From Stenopsyche tienmushanensis (Eukaryota > Arthropoda > Insecta > Trichoptera > Stenopsychidae): a stretch of 64,000 bases of DNA. Shown here one piece after another: positions 26,494 through 37,300 of the stretch. The stretch is taken from contig WACJ01000516.1 of the NCBI GenBank assembly GCA_008973525.1, forward strand, positions 1,922,001 through 1,986,000, written 5' to 3'. Position numbers and translations under genes: made by a program. Below the pieces are notes generated by a model. It was not told the origin of the DNA, did not search any database, and was given only the letters and a program-made list of their open reading frames with translations. Position 1 is the first letter of the stretch. Every line of letters begins with the position of its first letter.

Positions 26494-26514
26494 AATTACG
26501 CTTTCAGCGTAATT
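26494..26514. repeat. Perfect 8-bp inverted repeat, 5-nt loop
   Basis: AATTACGC at 26,494-26,501 and GCGTAATT at 26,507-26,514 surround TTTCA. The homeodomain-type core TAATTA/AATTAC appears in both arms, so it could be a paired binding site. No further support. Confidence 0.3.
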
Positions 26515-27213
26515 TCTTTTAGGGCGACGGTTAACATTTTTCTGCCCTCACTATCTCTTGGAAAAAAATCATCGCCATAACTTAATATTCTATCTTGTTA
26601 ATTGACATAAATTGCATTTGGATGTTTCGGTGTCGAGCTATACATAATTAAGGTGCGCTTTAATTAAAAGAATTTTAACTATATTTGCATTTTTAAATCA
26701 AATTTATATAATTTTGGCATTAATATTCTGGTTTGAAGTTTATTTATAGTTTGCACATACATTTTAAAACGATTTTGCTTTGTATTTTTATATAATGAAA
26801 GAGCTAAAAATTAATAAGTGCTCGATCTTGACCCTTATTCTGTGCTCGGTGGTTAAATACTTTTTAACACCAACGGTACTGAAATTTCGAACATACATAT
26901 GTACTTGACAAGGCAATCAAATGACGGCTTGCGAGAAATATGTTTTTATTGGAATGAAACGTCTATTTATTATAAGAAATATTACACAACATAATTTTAA
27001 TTTTTATATGTATCATAGACAGTAATACCCAAATAAATCGATCATGTTTTTCTTTTCTTAATTGAAGATGATAGCTTTTTCTTTCATAAATTTTCTACTT
27101 AAGTTGTATTTTATTTGCGAAATCTACACTTGTTTCTTTATAAGGGATCCAACACATGGCAATAGGCAAAATCATGGATTTTCAGAAAAATATTTAATGT
27201 AATATATAGAAAA

Positions 27214-27227
27214 CGGTCAATTGACCG
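27214..27227. repeat. 14-bp perfect palindrome upstream of the exon
   Basis: CGGTCAATTGACCG reads the same on both strands and lies about 300 bp before the exon acceptor. It may be a dimeric protein-binding site or chance. Confidence 0.3.
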
Positions 27228-27502
27228 CTTACGGTACGCAAGTTAAGTGATGGATTAATCTCAGTAAAAATAAAAACAAACTTCTCCATTTATTAACGGG
27301 AATTGTTAGCTAAAAGATTAAACTATGTTTGTGTAATATATAATAAAATAACAAAGGTCTTAATCTAGTAGTTGCTTTATCCTACGCATAGACACACGCA
27401 GCAGTGGCGGATTATTTGACCGGAATCGGTACGGTTAGTGTTAATCGAAGGCTGGGTGGAAACAATATTTTGTGAACATGATGATATAATTCGATTTTCT
27501 AG

Positions 27503-27775
27503 TGCTTAATGTGTTTTTTTTCTTTCAGAATGTACAAAATTATAACTGAAGTGCAATTAATTTAAAATTTGTATTGATTTTGAATCGACTAAATTTTATA
27601 CGGAAACATAACTAGTGCAGTGTAAGAATGATTTTGTATGACATTGAATTGAAACGGACTCGAGTGGTATGAATAGAGTGATGGAGCTCGTTTAAGAATA
27701 AAATATGAAGGTGCCTCCATATCGGAGGCGCAAGATGAGGATGGCATTGCAAAAGTGCCTTAAATAGTCGTCGTA
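27503..27775 (+). promoter_or_regulatory. Strong 3' splice site and 5' leader with upstream ORFs
   Basis: A long pyrimidine tract (GTGTTTTTTTTCTTTCAG) ends with AG at 27,527-27,528 and has a branch-like GCTTAAT just upstream, so an exon probably begins at 27,529. The next ~235 bp contain stops in all frames and several short ORFs: 11 codons from ATG 27,530; a 14-codon ORF near 27,628; eight codons near 27,669; and 20 codons (MKVPPYRRRKMRMALQKCLK) from ATG 27,705. They precede the main open frame and would hinder scanning ribosomes, as in tightly controlled neuronal or developmental mRNAs. AGTG-rich words here resemble the presumed leader at 9.55 kb. No protein evidence links them. Confidence 0.5.
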
Positions 27776-28189
27776 GTGGATCCATACGGTGGCGGGGGCG
27801 GGGGCGGGGGATGGCCGCCCCACGGGCCCCACTGTCCGGGGCACTTCTCGGCGTTGCCTCATGGGGGTCCCCACTGCAGCAACCTTGCCTATATGGGCTC
27901 GCTCAGCCACGGGGGCTCTCTCAGCCACGGCTCCCTCAGCCTAGGGCTAGGCCACGAACCGAGACCCTGCGAGCGCCGCCCCCCGCCGCTGGGCCTGAGG
28001 GCCGCTTCCCTTCATGGCAGCACCATCTTGCACCACGGCGGACACACGTGCACCCCGCGCTGGTGCGACCGCGCCCCCATCAGGCAGGAGCCGCCGGTGC
28101 CTTTCCGGGGCTGTCCCGTTCACAGTCCCTACAGGTTCCGGTACGCCAACGGCAGCGCCGTCACGCCAGACTACTACCCACATAATCAG
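27776..28189 (+). CDS. Gly/His/Pro/Ser-rich coding exon, unknown protein (partial)
   Basis: The only convincing native coding sequence in the window. The frame from 27,764 to 28,189 is GC-rich with third positions mostly G or C, unlike any flank. It reads DPYGGGGGGGGWPPHGPHCP, then His/Ser repeats (SLSHGGSLSHGSLSLGLGH), an Arg/Pro patch, HHGGHTCTPRWCD, and YRFRYANGSAVTPDYYPHNQ before a CAG|GTATAC donor at 28,190. It looks like a disordered, probably N-terminal region; no signal peptide, membrane segment or known domain is seen. The start is unclear: the natural first codon is GTG (27,776), where ATG would give MDPYGG. TAG precedes it, so an internal acceptor (GTAG|TGGATCC) with an A from the previous exon would make ATG. 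The first in-frame ATG is 27,893. Without splicing the frame would stop at 28,253-28,255. The long-intron context suggests a large gene, but the product is not identified. Confidence 0.55.
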
Positions 28190-28746
28190 GTATACTCCAC
28201 ACCATCCGCGAATTGTTCGTTTTCGAGTTTTGCCCGCAAGCATGCTGCGGCCTGAACTTTGAAAGTCGACTTCGGTAACTTGGAACCAATTATCCTTGCT
28301 TGAATTGTTGTGAATACTGAGAACGCCTCGAGATGTTTTATTCAGTTGAAGAGAATAATTAGAGAGAAAGTTGTTTTCAATATTTTGACTTTTTTATAGG
28401 AAAAAGGGTAGGTTCTATTCAATATCGGGAAAATGTCACAGACAACCATAGCAACAACTCCAATAATATTTTATTAAAAATTTGTACGATTTTAATATCG
28501 GCTGTAAACTTTGTTCAGCTGAGGTGTAGATGTGGGTGAGCTGTTTGTTCGAGATTAAAATTAAATAAGTTAGACTCATAAATTTATTTCCTATTATTGA
28601 CAAATCGGCCTGACGACGAACAATGATTCTTAGGCTGTTTTTCATTGTATCTGTTCAATTTTTAACACAATATCATATAACTAAAACATTTAAATAATAA
28701 AGTCAATTATTCTCATATTAAAATGTATTTAACATAATACTTTATT
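28190..28746. other. Non-coding, presumed start of downstream intron
   Basis: GC remains moderate to about 28,270, then the sequence becomes AT-rich with no ORF of interest. If the donor at 28,190 is used, this begins an intron at least 17 kb long, reaching the ratchet point at 45,579. Confidence 0.4.
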
Positions 28747-28747
28747 A

Positions 28748-30250
28748 GGGCGGTCTTTGTTTTTCGACTTTTAAAAATCCGGCTTATTGATTCTGGTATG
28801 TTTATTAGTCTATTTTGAAGTGAAATAGCATAAAAAAATATTCACTACTTCGCTACAGTTGACCCTAATCCTCTTCCTCCCTTTCCCAATTCTTTCCTGT
28901 GGGTAAGCATTGCTCTACACCTCAGTTCATATTCAGTCATTAGCGAGAGCAAGCGCATTTTGTTTCCCCAATTATAGGTACTTGTTTCAACGTATCATGG
29001 CATCTAAAAGCAGTAGCTGTAGTTTATTAACTATAATTAAAACCAATATTTGTCTTATCGACCAATTAACAGCAAATCTGCATCAGTTAAAGTTACCTTC
29101 TATTTGTGAAGTATAACGTTCATGTTTTGATGCTACAGCTGATAACACTGGTTTGAGATATGGAGCTTGTATTCTTCTGAAGCAGAAAATGGAAAAAGAT
29201 ATGCTTTGCCTATTTTGTCGCCATCATATAATGAAAATTATGTTAGAAGCTGTAGTGACTCAATCGCTCGATTCGTCTAGTGCTCCTGATATCCAATTGT
29301 TTAAAAAGCTTAAGAAGAACTGGGACAAAATTGATTAAAGTGATTATAAAACATTAATTTATAATATCAAATCTTCAAAAATTATAGAAAAATGTTACTG
29401 CAGATAAGATTTCTTTTACTATAAAACAATTTCAAGTATATCAACCTCGAGACTACTATAAAGAGCTGCTGAATCTTTCCGTCGTTTACTTGGGAGGAAT
29501 TTCTGAAAAAAGAGTTTCATTTAGGAGGCTTGCTGGTCTTCACCAAGCTAAATGGATGGCTAAAACTATGTATTGCTTGAAGATTATCCTATATAAACAT
29601 CAATTTAAATTGACGAAAAATGAAGAGAAAGCAGGGCATATATATGTATTTTCACACTCATTACATATATAAAATACTAGTTTCAAGCCCCTGTCGAATA
29701 TTCAGCACGGAAAATTGACTTATAATAATTAAAAAACCTTACATCATTTGAATGTATAAAACAAACAATGGCCAAAGACGTCATTTTTGGAACATGTCGG
29801 AAGAGTTGGTGTCTTTTACATTTTTTGACGACGATCTTTCAGTTCAAGATATATGGAAGAAAAATATGGTAGATGCATTAAGAATCGAAGATTCAGAATA
29901 TTGCCCATAGTCTTTGTGACAACGTGTAGCAAATCTACGATTTTTCCAAAAACTGGGTATTTTATCACAGTTTTTGAAAAAAGATGTTGACCTTTCGAGG
30001 ATGACTCTGATTTTGAGGCTGCAAAGAAAATGGTCCATTCTATGCGAGTAGTGAATGATATTGCTGAGGGTGGTATTGCTTTAATGGAGAAACATAATAA
30101 ATTAATTACAATCGTTTTTGTTGCTAAAAGATTACAGAAAGTTTTAAAAAAATTACAAATGATTGAAATTATTTTTTAGTGAGAAAAAACAAAGATGTTA
30201 AGCGGTCAAAAATTCTAAAAAAATTTTTTTACCCAAATAAAGACCACCCC
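28748..30250 (+). mobile_element. Decayed DNA transposon with GGTCTTT-type inverted ends
   Basis: The left end GGGCGGTCTTTGTTT (from 28,748) matches the reverse complement of the right end (GGGGTGGTCTTTATTT, read inward from 30,250), with about 13 of 15 bases shared. A broken transposase-like gene fills the interior. No clear target duplication is visible: left flank ends ACTTTATT, right flank begins AATGCTCG. The ends are therefore proposed, and the element could be older or longer than drawn. The superfamily is uncertain; the coding part suggests hAT-like, but the ends lack the usual CA-G start. Confidence 0.5.
29115..30175 (+). pseudogene. Broken hAT-like transposase gene
   Basis: Pieces in several frames read in order like one insect transposon protein. 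First DATADNTGLRYGACILLKQK and LFCRHHIMKIMLEAVVTQSL (29,128-29,338). Then YYKELLNLSVVYLGGISEKR and HQAKWMAKTMYCLKIILYKH (29,450-29,660). Then KY-stop-FQAPVEYS (about 29,670), FWNMSEELVSFTFFDDDLSV (about 29,788), and finally DDSDFEAAKKMVHSMRVVND with IAEGGIALMEKHNKLIT (about 30,003-30,110). The words TASNTG/TADNTG, CRHHI, RARWMAK-like QAKWMAK and RVVNDxAExG are what I recall from a family of multi-copy insect transposase-like proteins. At least one stop and several frameshifts make it inactive. Family assignment is from memory of motifs and should be treated with care. Confidence 0.55.
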
Positions 30251-32312
30251 AATGCTCGTATATGAATGTATAATTTTTAACGGAAATAAAATAAAATATT
30301 TTGATTTAGACTTTATTACAATCAAACCATATTATATTAGCTTTTAGCGTTGTTATGTTTGCGTAGAATTTATATTTTAATACTGTATTTATTTTTTGCC
30401 TCCATTGGAATGTATTTTGCTGCTTATAGAATACAATCTCTTTGAGTTGGATCATCGCATAATTGGGCGAATGAAATTTATTCCATACATTGAAAAATTG
30501 AAATATTAAATATTTTGTATATTCACAAGCTTGATTTTATTCATATTTTAATATCGCTTGCAGTTTCATCTTTCATGACAACTTGTATATTGGCTTCAAT
30601 TTTTATTTAAACAGAGTATACCATTATTGTAAAACTTTTTCTAATCCCCTCTTTACTTTAACAAGAATGTAATATTGTCATCAAATTTTTATGAGGATAT
30701 TTTGTTGGCTAGAAGCGACGAATAAGAACTTTTAGCATTAAATTCTTTGTTTTTCTTAATGTGCATATCCATTATCGAGCGTAATCGAATGCTTTTCCAT
30801 TGACTATTTATCAATTAGTCTTTAGCATTAGCTTATGGCCCTCTACATTTCTATTCATTGTCTCAAAATTTACCATTTAATACTATATACCAAATTAGGC
30901 TAAGCTTGGATAGAGACAATTGATTGAAAATATGAATGTATCAAATAAGTTGATACGATAACCATTTTTCCACAATCTGAATTTAAATTCAAATCTCATT
31001 TCAAGGACTAACCTTTTATTCTAAACTTCCTTTGTAAATGTTCTCATATTGGTAATATTCAATTTTGTTTATTCTAAAATGGTTTTCTGAGATTTTAGCA
31101 TAGTTTTATTAGAGAGCTTGTAACAAAATATTAATATGTATGAGATTTATATTTTATCAAAAAATGTACATAATATCGTCGGTATGTCTGATCTGGTATA
31201 TCCAGCTACTTGCGGTCTCTGCGGTAGCACATAATACATCAACTAATTGAAATTTCTGGCGAACCCATACTTACCATCGTATTTATCAGCTATCTATATC
31301 ATACTATTGATTTTCATCCCTCGGTTGGTTTGGGTGAAATTATCTCAGGCCTCCCTTTAGCAATGTTGTCGTATCAAAACAGCTGTCAGTTTAATTGACG
31401 GAGATTTAAGCGGAGAAATTTCGCTTTTAAAATAAAATAATGGAAATCTTTGAAGACGTCGAAGCCCTTCCGCCGCTGCCGTTTCCTGAATTAGTTTCCC
31501 CTTTGGGCGAGCTTTAGTCGCGATAATTGAGTTTTTAATAATTATGAACGATGATGTATATTCCCTGAGGATGTTTCGTCTTCGTTTCGAGGAACGGTAG
31601 TTAATTATAATCAAGGATTCAGGACGATTCAGGGACGCGCATGTGGATAAATTCCGCGGCTTACCGACTTTGTGATGAGAAATAACGCATATATAATTTC
31701 CTCTCGATTACGACACCTACGTCAAATGACTCGTATATTTGTTTAAGTCACAAATATTAACAATTTCTATTTGGTGGAAAATAATACAATGGTTTTATTT
31801 TAAATAGAGATTGATTATCTACATTAACAAAATAATCAATCAAGCGCTTCGTATACTTTCCCACAGAAAATTTCTAGTCTAGACTTTGAATTTATGTATT
31901 CGAGTCTTAAATATAGCTAGACAGGTCCCTGAAAACATGTAATTTAAACGAAATAAATTTACAATAAGCAGAAACAGTTTTAATTTATTTACGTAAACTT
32001 TAAAATCAATGTTTTCTCTTATATTGTAAGGCTGCATTAGAATATTTTTTTACATTAATACATTAGAAAACTAGAAGAATTTTACGATAGCCCAAAAATA
32101 TGGCATTTTTAAATATATATAAAGCTGCAAGATATTTATTTGCTAAATTTTTCATTAATTAGGTTAATGTTATGGTTATAAATCATGTGCTACGCTAATA
32201 AATTCTAACACGTTTTATAAAGTTGGGTGGGGGAGTTTTGGTATCTGCGAATATTTAATTTTCAATAATAGTTAAAATTCCATTAAAAATTTATGATTGA
32301 TTTTACCAGTTC
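30251..32312. other. AT-rich non-coding stretch with one GC-richer island
   Basis: No gene is supported. About 31,360-31,740 is an island of higher GC with a short minus frame (31357-31614) of no recognisable family. It resembles the other proposed enhancer islands of this window. Confidence 0.4.
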
Positions 32313-32316
32313 TTAA

Positions 32317-32867
32317 CACATTATCGGCGGGCTATTTGCGCGGATCGCATATGCTCTAGCGCAGAAAATTTTTTGCAATATTGCTATTTTTTAAATTTGT
32401 CACTAAAATACGCGTAACTTTCAAATTTTTTAACATATTTTAATATATATTGTTTATCTATACTCACCAATATTTGCAGATTACATCCATACATAGGCAC
32501 CAAACACACAAAAAAATATATAGACTCTTAAAACACTTAATTATTCTTATGATCTTAAAAATCGTCATAATACAAACGAAAATATATATTATTATTTTAA
32601 ATGACCGAAACGAAAAACACGACGATTTACGTAAAACTAAATCAAGATTCGATACTTCTTTGAGAAAAAACTTCTTCATTTAACATGTATTTATTACATA
32701 TATATCGAGAATGATAAATTTTAGCAAACAAGTAAATATTGTGAATGAGTTTTCTTGTTTTTTGTCTTGGTTTGTGCACAGTCTTTATGAACACGAAAAT
32801 CCTCGTGTCCCACGCTAGGTGCATGAATTTGTAAACACAAGAATTCTTGTGTCCCGCTGTTAACGTG
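32317..32867. mobile_element. Non-autonomous piggyBac-type element with TTAA duplication
   Basis: TTAA at 32,313-32,316 is followed by CACATTATCGGCGGG. The right end is CCCGCTGTTAACGTG followed by TTAA at 32,868-32,871. The two ends are inverted copies (12 of 15 bases identical) inside a TTAA duplication, which is diagnostic of piggyBac-like transposition. The 551-bp body is too short for the roughly 600-residue transposase, and the frames inside (32450-32683 + and 32464-32679 -) look like chance. Subterminal repeats are present on the right: ACACGA/TCGTGT around 32,790-32,807 and the palindrome ACACAAGAATTCTTGTGT at 32,835-32,852. Mobilisation would need transposase from elsewhere. Confidence 0.7.
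32835..32852. repeat. 18-bp perfect palindrome in piggyBac-type right end
   Basis: ACACAAGAATTCTTGTGT is an exact self-complementary sequence 15 bp inside the right terminal repeat. The related ACACGA...TCGTGT pair lies 45 bp further in. Subterminal repeats often act as transposase-binding sites in piggyBac elements. Confidence 0.6.
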
Positions 32868-32871
32868 TTAA

Positions 32872-33994
32872 TAGATCTTCTTATACCTAAAAGTCATAAT
32901 TAAATAATTTATAAATAAAAATGGATAATCAACACATTAAATACCTTTATTTCAAAAAATGTATCTAGTGGAGATCATTGCATATGCCCAATAACAGATG
33001 TAATTATCGATTTTCAATTTATTAAATAGTATTCTTAATATTTCCATATGAAAAATCTATTAACTGATATTAAGAGTATTCAACGAGATTATTGACTTTG
33101 TTTCTAAAATTAATATAGAGTCCATTTTTATTCCATTCGTGTATTATAATGCTCCTTAAACTTTAAAAATATCCTTTTTATGGTCATGAAGGGTCGTGCC
33201 CTTTTGCTTTGTTGCGGTTTTCTCGGCGTTTATATGCTTAAAATGTGGTCGCTGACCACATCGCCTGCTGGTTGGTTCGAATTCTCGACTAACGACGCCA
33301 GCCTATGTTTGATCTACTGCAGTGTCTATGGTTGCGTTAATAGCAAACAAGTATTTTCTATGTCTCTTATTATTTGTATAATTTTTGTATGAATTTATAA
33401 AAAATATTTTCAAAACAAATTAAATTTCAATCACTTTTATTAATCAAATATTGGCTTATTTTGGATGGTATCACAGGTGGTGTAAAATTAATAGCCGTAA
33501 AAAATATTTCGAGTTCTTAATCTACGATAAAAAAATTGTGAAGTAATGAAAGTTTTTTTTCAAATTTATAGCCTTCGATTATTTTAACGAAACACTCGAT
33601 TCAGCTGAAATAGAATCATATCCTGATGGAGTATCGGATTATTTACTTTGATTTATAGTCCGCGCTTTATAGGATGTCAGCTAAATTTCTAGTCCACGTC
33701 TACCATTTTTCCATTCAATATCAGTAAAAAAATGTGAACTTTCGTACGCCGAAAATGCTAGCCTCATCTTGGAAAGGTCTTTGGAAAGAAAACATGTTTA
33801 TTTATTTTTTTATTTCTTCCTGATGTATACAATGTTTGGGTAAACAGCGATCTCAGGGGTAAACAGTCTTCGTTTCTTCGATGACATTTGGATACGCTCA
33901 CATCCTATGGCTCATGATAGTGTTTGCATGTAGCGTTTTCCACCTTCAAATATCGTATATGTATATTTATGAACTGAATCATATTTAAAATGGA
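32872..33994. other. AT-rich non-coding stretch
   Basis: No gene is supported. A GC-richer patch at 33,180-33,350 carries a 70-codon + frame and a chance GGTTCGAATTC, but no tRNA structure or splice pair. Confidence 0.4.
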
Positions 33995-34011
33995 TCTAGT
34001 TCATATGTATA
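33995..34011. repeat. Target-site duplication, left copy (17 bp)
   Basis: TCTAGTTCATATGTATA, identical to 37,955-37,971. It fixes the left boundary of the retrotransposon at 34,012. Confidence 0.9.
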
Positions 34012-34305
34012 GTCTTCATCGGCTGGACGGCGTGCTCGATCCGGGACTACATCCCGGACTCGAGATGCTACAAGTGCCATATGTTCGGACATCGTAGAGC
34101 TACTTGCCCTGAAAGGGACGAAACGTGCGGACACTGCGCCGGCAAGGGACACTCCGTGGCTGACTGCCCCAAGAAAGAGGAAGCTGCCTGCTGCGCGACG
34201 TGCAGCAATATGAGCAGGCCGGCGAGCCATGCTACCGGCTCAGGCGAGTGCCCCGCGCACAGAGCGAACCTAAAGAGGGATCTAGCCAGGATTAACTATG
34301 GCTAG
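34012..34305 (+). pseudogene. ORF1 (gag-like) C-terminal remnant with zinc knuckles
   Basis: Only the last 97 codons of the nucleic-acid-binding ORF1 protein survive, open from the truncation point: VFIGWTACSIRDYIPDSR, then the knuckles. Knuckle one is CYKCHMFGHRRATC and knuckle two CGHCAGKGHSVADC, both C-x2-C-x4-H-x4-C. A looser third, CATC...HATGSGEC, follows. The GW-x-x-C lead-in and three knuckles are typical of the R1 clade, where the protein coats element RNA and directs it to its target. The frame ends at TAG 34,303-34,305, overlapping the ORF2 start. No start codon remains, so this fragment is not expected to be made unless read through from outside. Confidence 0.85.
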
Positions 34306-37300
34306 TACACCCTCACCAAGTCTCCGCAGGGATCAACGGAAACGGCCCCGCGTACTCCAAATGGGGCAGATCAACTTGAATAACTCTAAAGTAGCCACGT
34401 CTGAGTTGCGGAAGGTCGCCATCGAACTCAAACTAGACGTGGTTCTAATTCAAGAACCATACTGCGCCTTCGGAAGAGTGACGGGGCTCGGCTCGGATGT
34501 CAGAGTCATCCAGTTCGGCGCATCGCCCAAAGCGGCTGTGGCCATTTTCAGTCAGGACCTCCATGTCTTAGGGGTCGGTCATCTCTCCGGGGAACATCAC
34601 GCATGCGCGGAGATCAGCTCGGGCGGAGACTCGCTCTTCGTCATCTCGAGCTATTTCCAATATGCGGACGAGGTCGGGCCTCACATTTTGAGGCTGGAGA
34701 ACATCATCAACGGCCTTGGAGCGGCGGGTAGCGCCCGTTTCGTCATCGGAGCGGACGTCAACGCGCACTCCTCACTATGGCGCAGCGCTGATGACCCGGC
34801 GCAAAATGACAGACGTGCGACCAGGGGACGGGAGATAGAGGATTTTATCTTCTCCCGCGACCTCGTGGTATTGAACAACCCGGAGAGTCCCCCCACATAC
34901 TCTGGACCGACGGGAGAGAGTCATATTGACGTGACAATGTGCAGCCGGGCGCTGACCGGGCGGTCTTCCGCCTGGACCGTCCACACCGAAATGCTCTGCA
35001 GCGACCACCGAATGATCTCGTTTTCCGTAGGCAGGCGTGAAGGCTGTCCTTCTCGCGTTGCCCCCGCTATCCCAAGGCGCTTTAAACGCCGAAAGGATGG
35101 CCATAAGTGGGACGATTTTGACTCCGAGCTGAGCAACCGGATCGCAGACCTAGCCCTCGGGGAAAATACGGGCGGCGACGCCGGAGCGATAAACGCAGCT
35201 ATCATAGAAGCGGCCGAGGTAGGCATTGGTAGGACGCTTCCTTCCCGGTGGATATCGCAGCCACCTTGGTGGAACGCGGACATCGAAGGGAAACGTAAGA
35301 ACTTGAGACGAGAGCAAAGGCGCCTCCGAGAGGCCAGGGCCAGAGTGGCTCCGGAAAGTGCAATTCTCGCCGGGCAAATCCGATGTAAGAGGCTTGCTGC
35401 TGAATATAAAAAAGCAATCGGCAAGTCCAAAATGGTAACCTGGCGAGCTTTCGCTGATCGCCAAGCGGAATCTGGGCCCTGGGGCCCGGCTTATCGAGCG
35501 GTCTCGCTCAAGGCTAAAGGCAAAAATCCCCTCTCGGGCATCAAATGCCCGAGAACAGGGAACATTGCTACTTCCCTTCGAGAGTCTGTGGAACATCTGG
35601 TGGAGGCACTTCTCCCCCAAGATGACCAAGACACGGATACACCGGAGCACCAAAGGATCCGGATCGCCGCAGCTAACGTGATGGGCGAGGGTGACTCCCC
35701 CATCCCGGATAGAGAAGAAATCGCCGCAGTCTTCAAAGCCCTGGGCAGCCGAAAGGCCCCGGGGATCGACAGAGTCGACGGGGGGATCGCGAACCGCGCC
35801 TTTCAGGTTGCGGGTCCGGCCCTCACAAGCCTCTACCAAAGGTGTTTCGCAGAAGGGATAGTACCGGACTGCTGGAAAGTAGGTCTAGCGGTCATACTGC
35901 CAAAGCCGAAAGCCAGCCGTCCGGTGCACGACCCGAAAGCCAATCGGCTCATCGTCCTCCTCCCGACGCTCGGAAAGGTCCTGGAGAAACTAATCGCCCC
36001 GAGACTCAACAGAGTCTTGGAGTTTGAGAGGCCCCTATCACCGCGGCAGTATGGCTTCCGCCCGGGACGCTCGACAGTGGATGCCATTTATGACGTCCTT
36101 CAGGCGGCGAAACGGTCGGAAAGCAAGTACGTCGCGGCGATCTTTCTGGACGTCGCGGGAGCGTTCGATAACGCGTGGTGGGACATGATTCTCGTCAAGC
36201 TGCATGAGAAAAGGATTCCGTCCAACGTGTTGGCCCTGATACGGTCATACTTTTCAAACCGCTACGTCATCGCCGAAGCCGGGGATGAGATAATCGCCAG
36301 AAAGCTTAGCATGGGCTGCCCACAGGGCTCGGTCCTTGGACCGGTCCTGTGGAACGTCCTGCTCGACGACATCTTCGGGCTGATCCTCCCAGCGGGGTGT
36401 GAGTTGTTTGCGTACGCTGACGACCTCACGCTGCTGGTCGAGGCCGGCTCGAGATCGCAAATCGAGGCAAAAGCAAACTGCGCCCTTGAGATGATAAGCG
36501 ACTGGAGTCGCATGAACAAACTAACGTTCTCGGCCTCCAAGTCGCAAGGACTCATGCTCAGGGGTCGGCTTAAGCGATCCCCTCGGCCTCGAATGGGCGG
36601 TGACGTGGTCAAGTTTGTGAACTCGGCCCCCTATCTGGGCATCACTCTGGATGACTCCTGCGGCTTCGTGATTCACGCCCGCCGCGCGGTAGAAAAAGCG
36701 GCGAATGCCTTTGGTAGACTGTCGAGGATTGCAGCGAGCGATTGGGGTATCAGAGGCCGCCCCCTGTTGACTGCGTACAAGGGTATCTTCCTCAGTATTT
36801 CAGCGTACGCAGCGGGAGCATGGGCGCACAGGGTCGGCATCCAGCTGGTGAAGCAGATTCTGCTACGAGGCCAGAGGTCGGCTTTAATACTTCTATCGAA
36901 GGCGTACCGTACGGCCTCGACCGACTGTCTGCCGGTGCTGGCGGGCGTCATGCCCCTGGATTTGGAAATCCAATGTCGAGCGGCGAGGTTCCTCGCAGAA
37001 AACGGTGAGACCCCGGAAATCGGCGGCAGGAGCATCCCGATCGACGCAGGTTCCTCTGACGCGCTCGGCGATCTTCGTCGACGCGCGAAAGAGGCTTCGT
37101 TAGTTAGCTGGCAGGAGAGGTGGTCCGAGTCTACTTCCGGCCGCCACCTCTCAAAGTTCTTCCCCTCGGTTAGAAACCGCCTGCGTTGCCGCTGGGTCGT
37201 TCCAGATTTCTGGACGTCCCAGTTCCTCACAGGGCACGGGCGCTTTAGGGCTTCGTTGTATAGGTTCAAACTATCCCCGGTTTCGGAGTGTCCATGCGGC

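Larger units (their letters stand above)
24561..27510. other. AT-rich non-coding stretch
   Basis: No gene is supported. It holds a short hAT-like terminus at about 25,472-25,508, a perfect inverted repeat at 26,494-26,514 and a 14-bp palindrome at 27,214-27,227, listed separately. The last 150 bp lead into the branch and pyrimidine tract of the exon acceptor. Confidence 0.45.

Noticed and set aside
27947..28243. Minus-strand and alternative + frames across the GC-rich exon
   Set aside because: Codon third-position pattern and the splice signals favour the + frame beginning at 27,764-27,776.
33270..33285. GGTTCGAATTC B-box-like word
   Set aside because: No A-box or cloverleaf on either strand at tRNA spacing.
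35150..35839. 229-codon minus-strand frame, and others within 34.3-37.5 kb
   Set aside because: Shadows of the GC-rich retrotransposon ORF2 on the opposite strand or in other frames.
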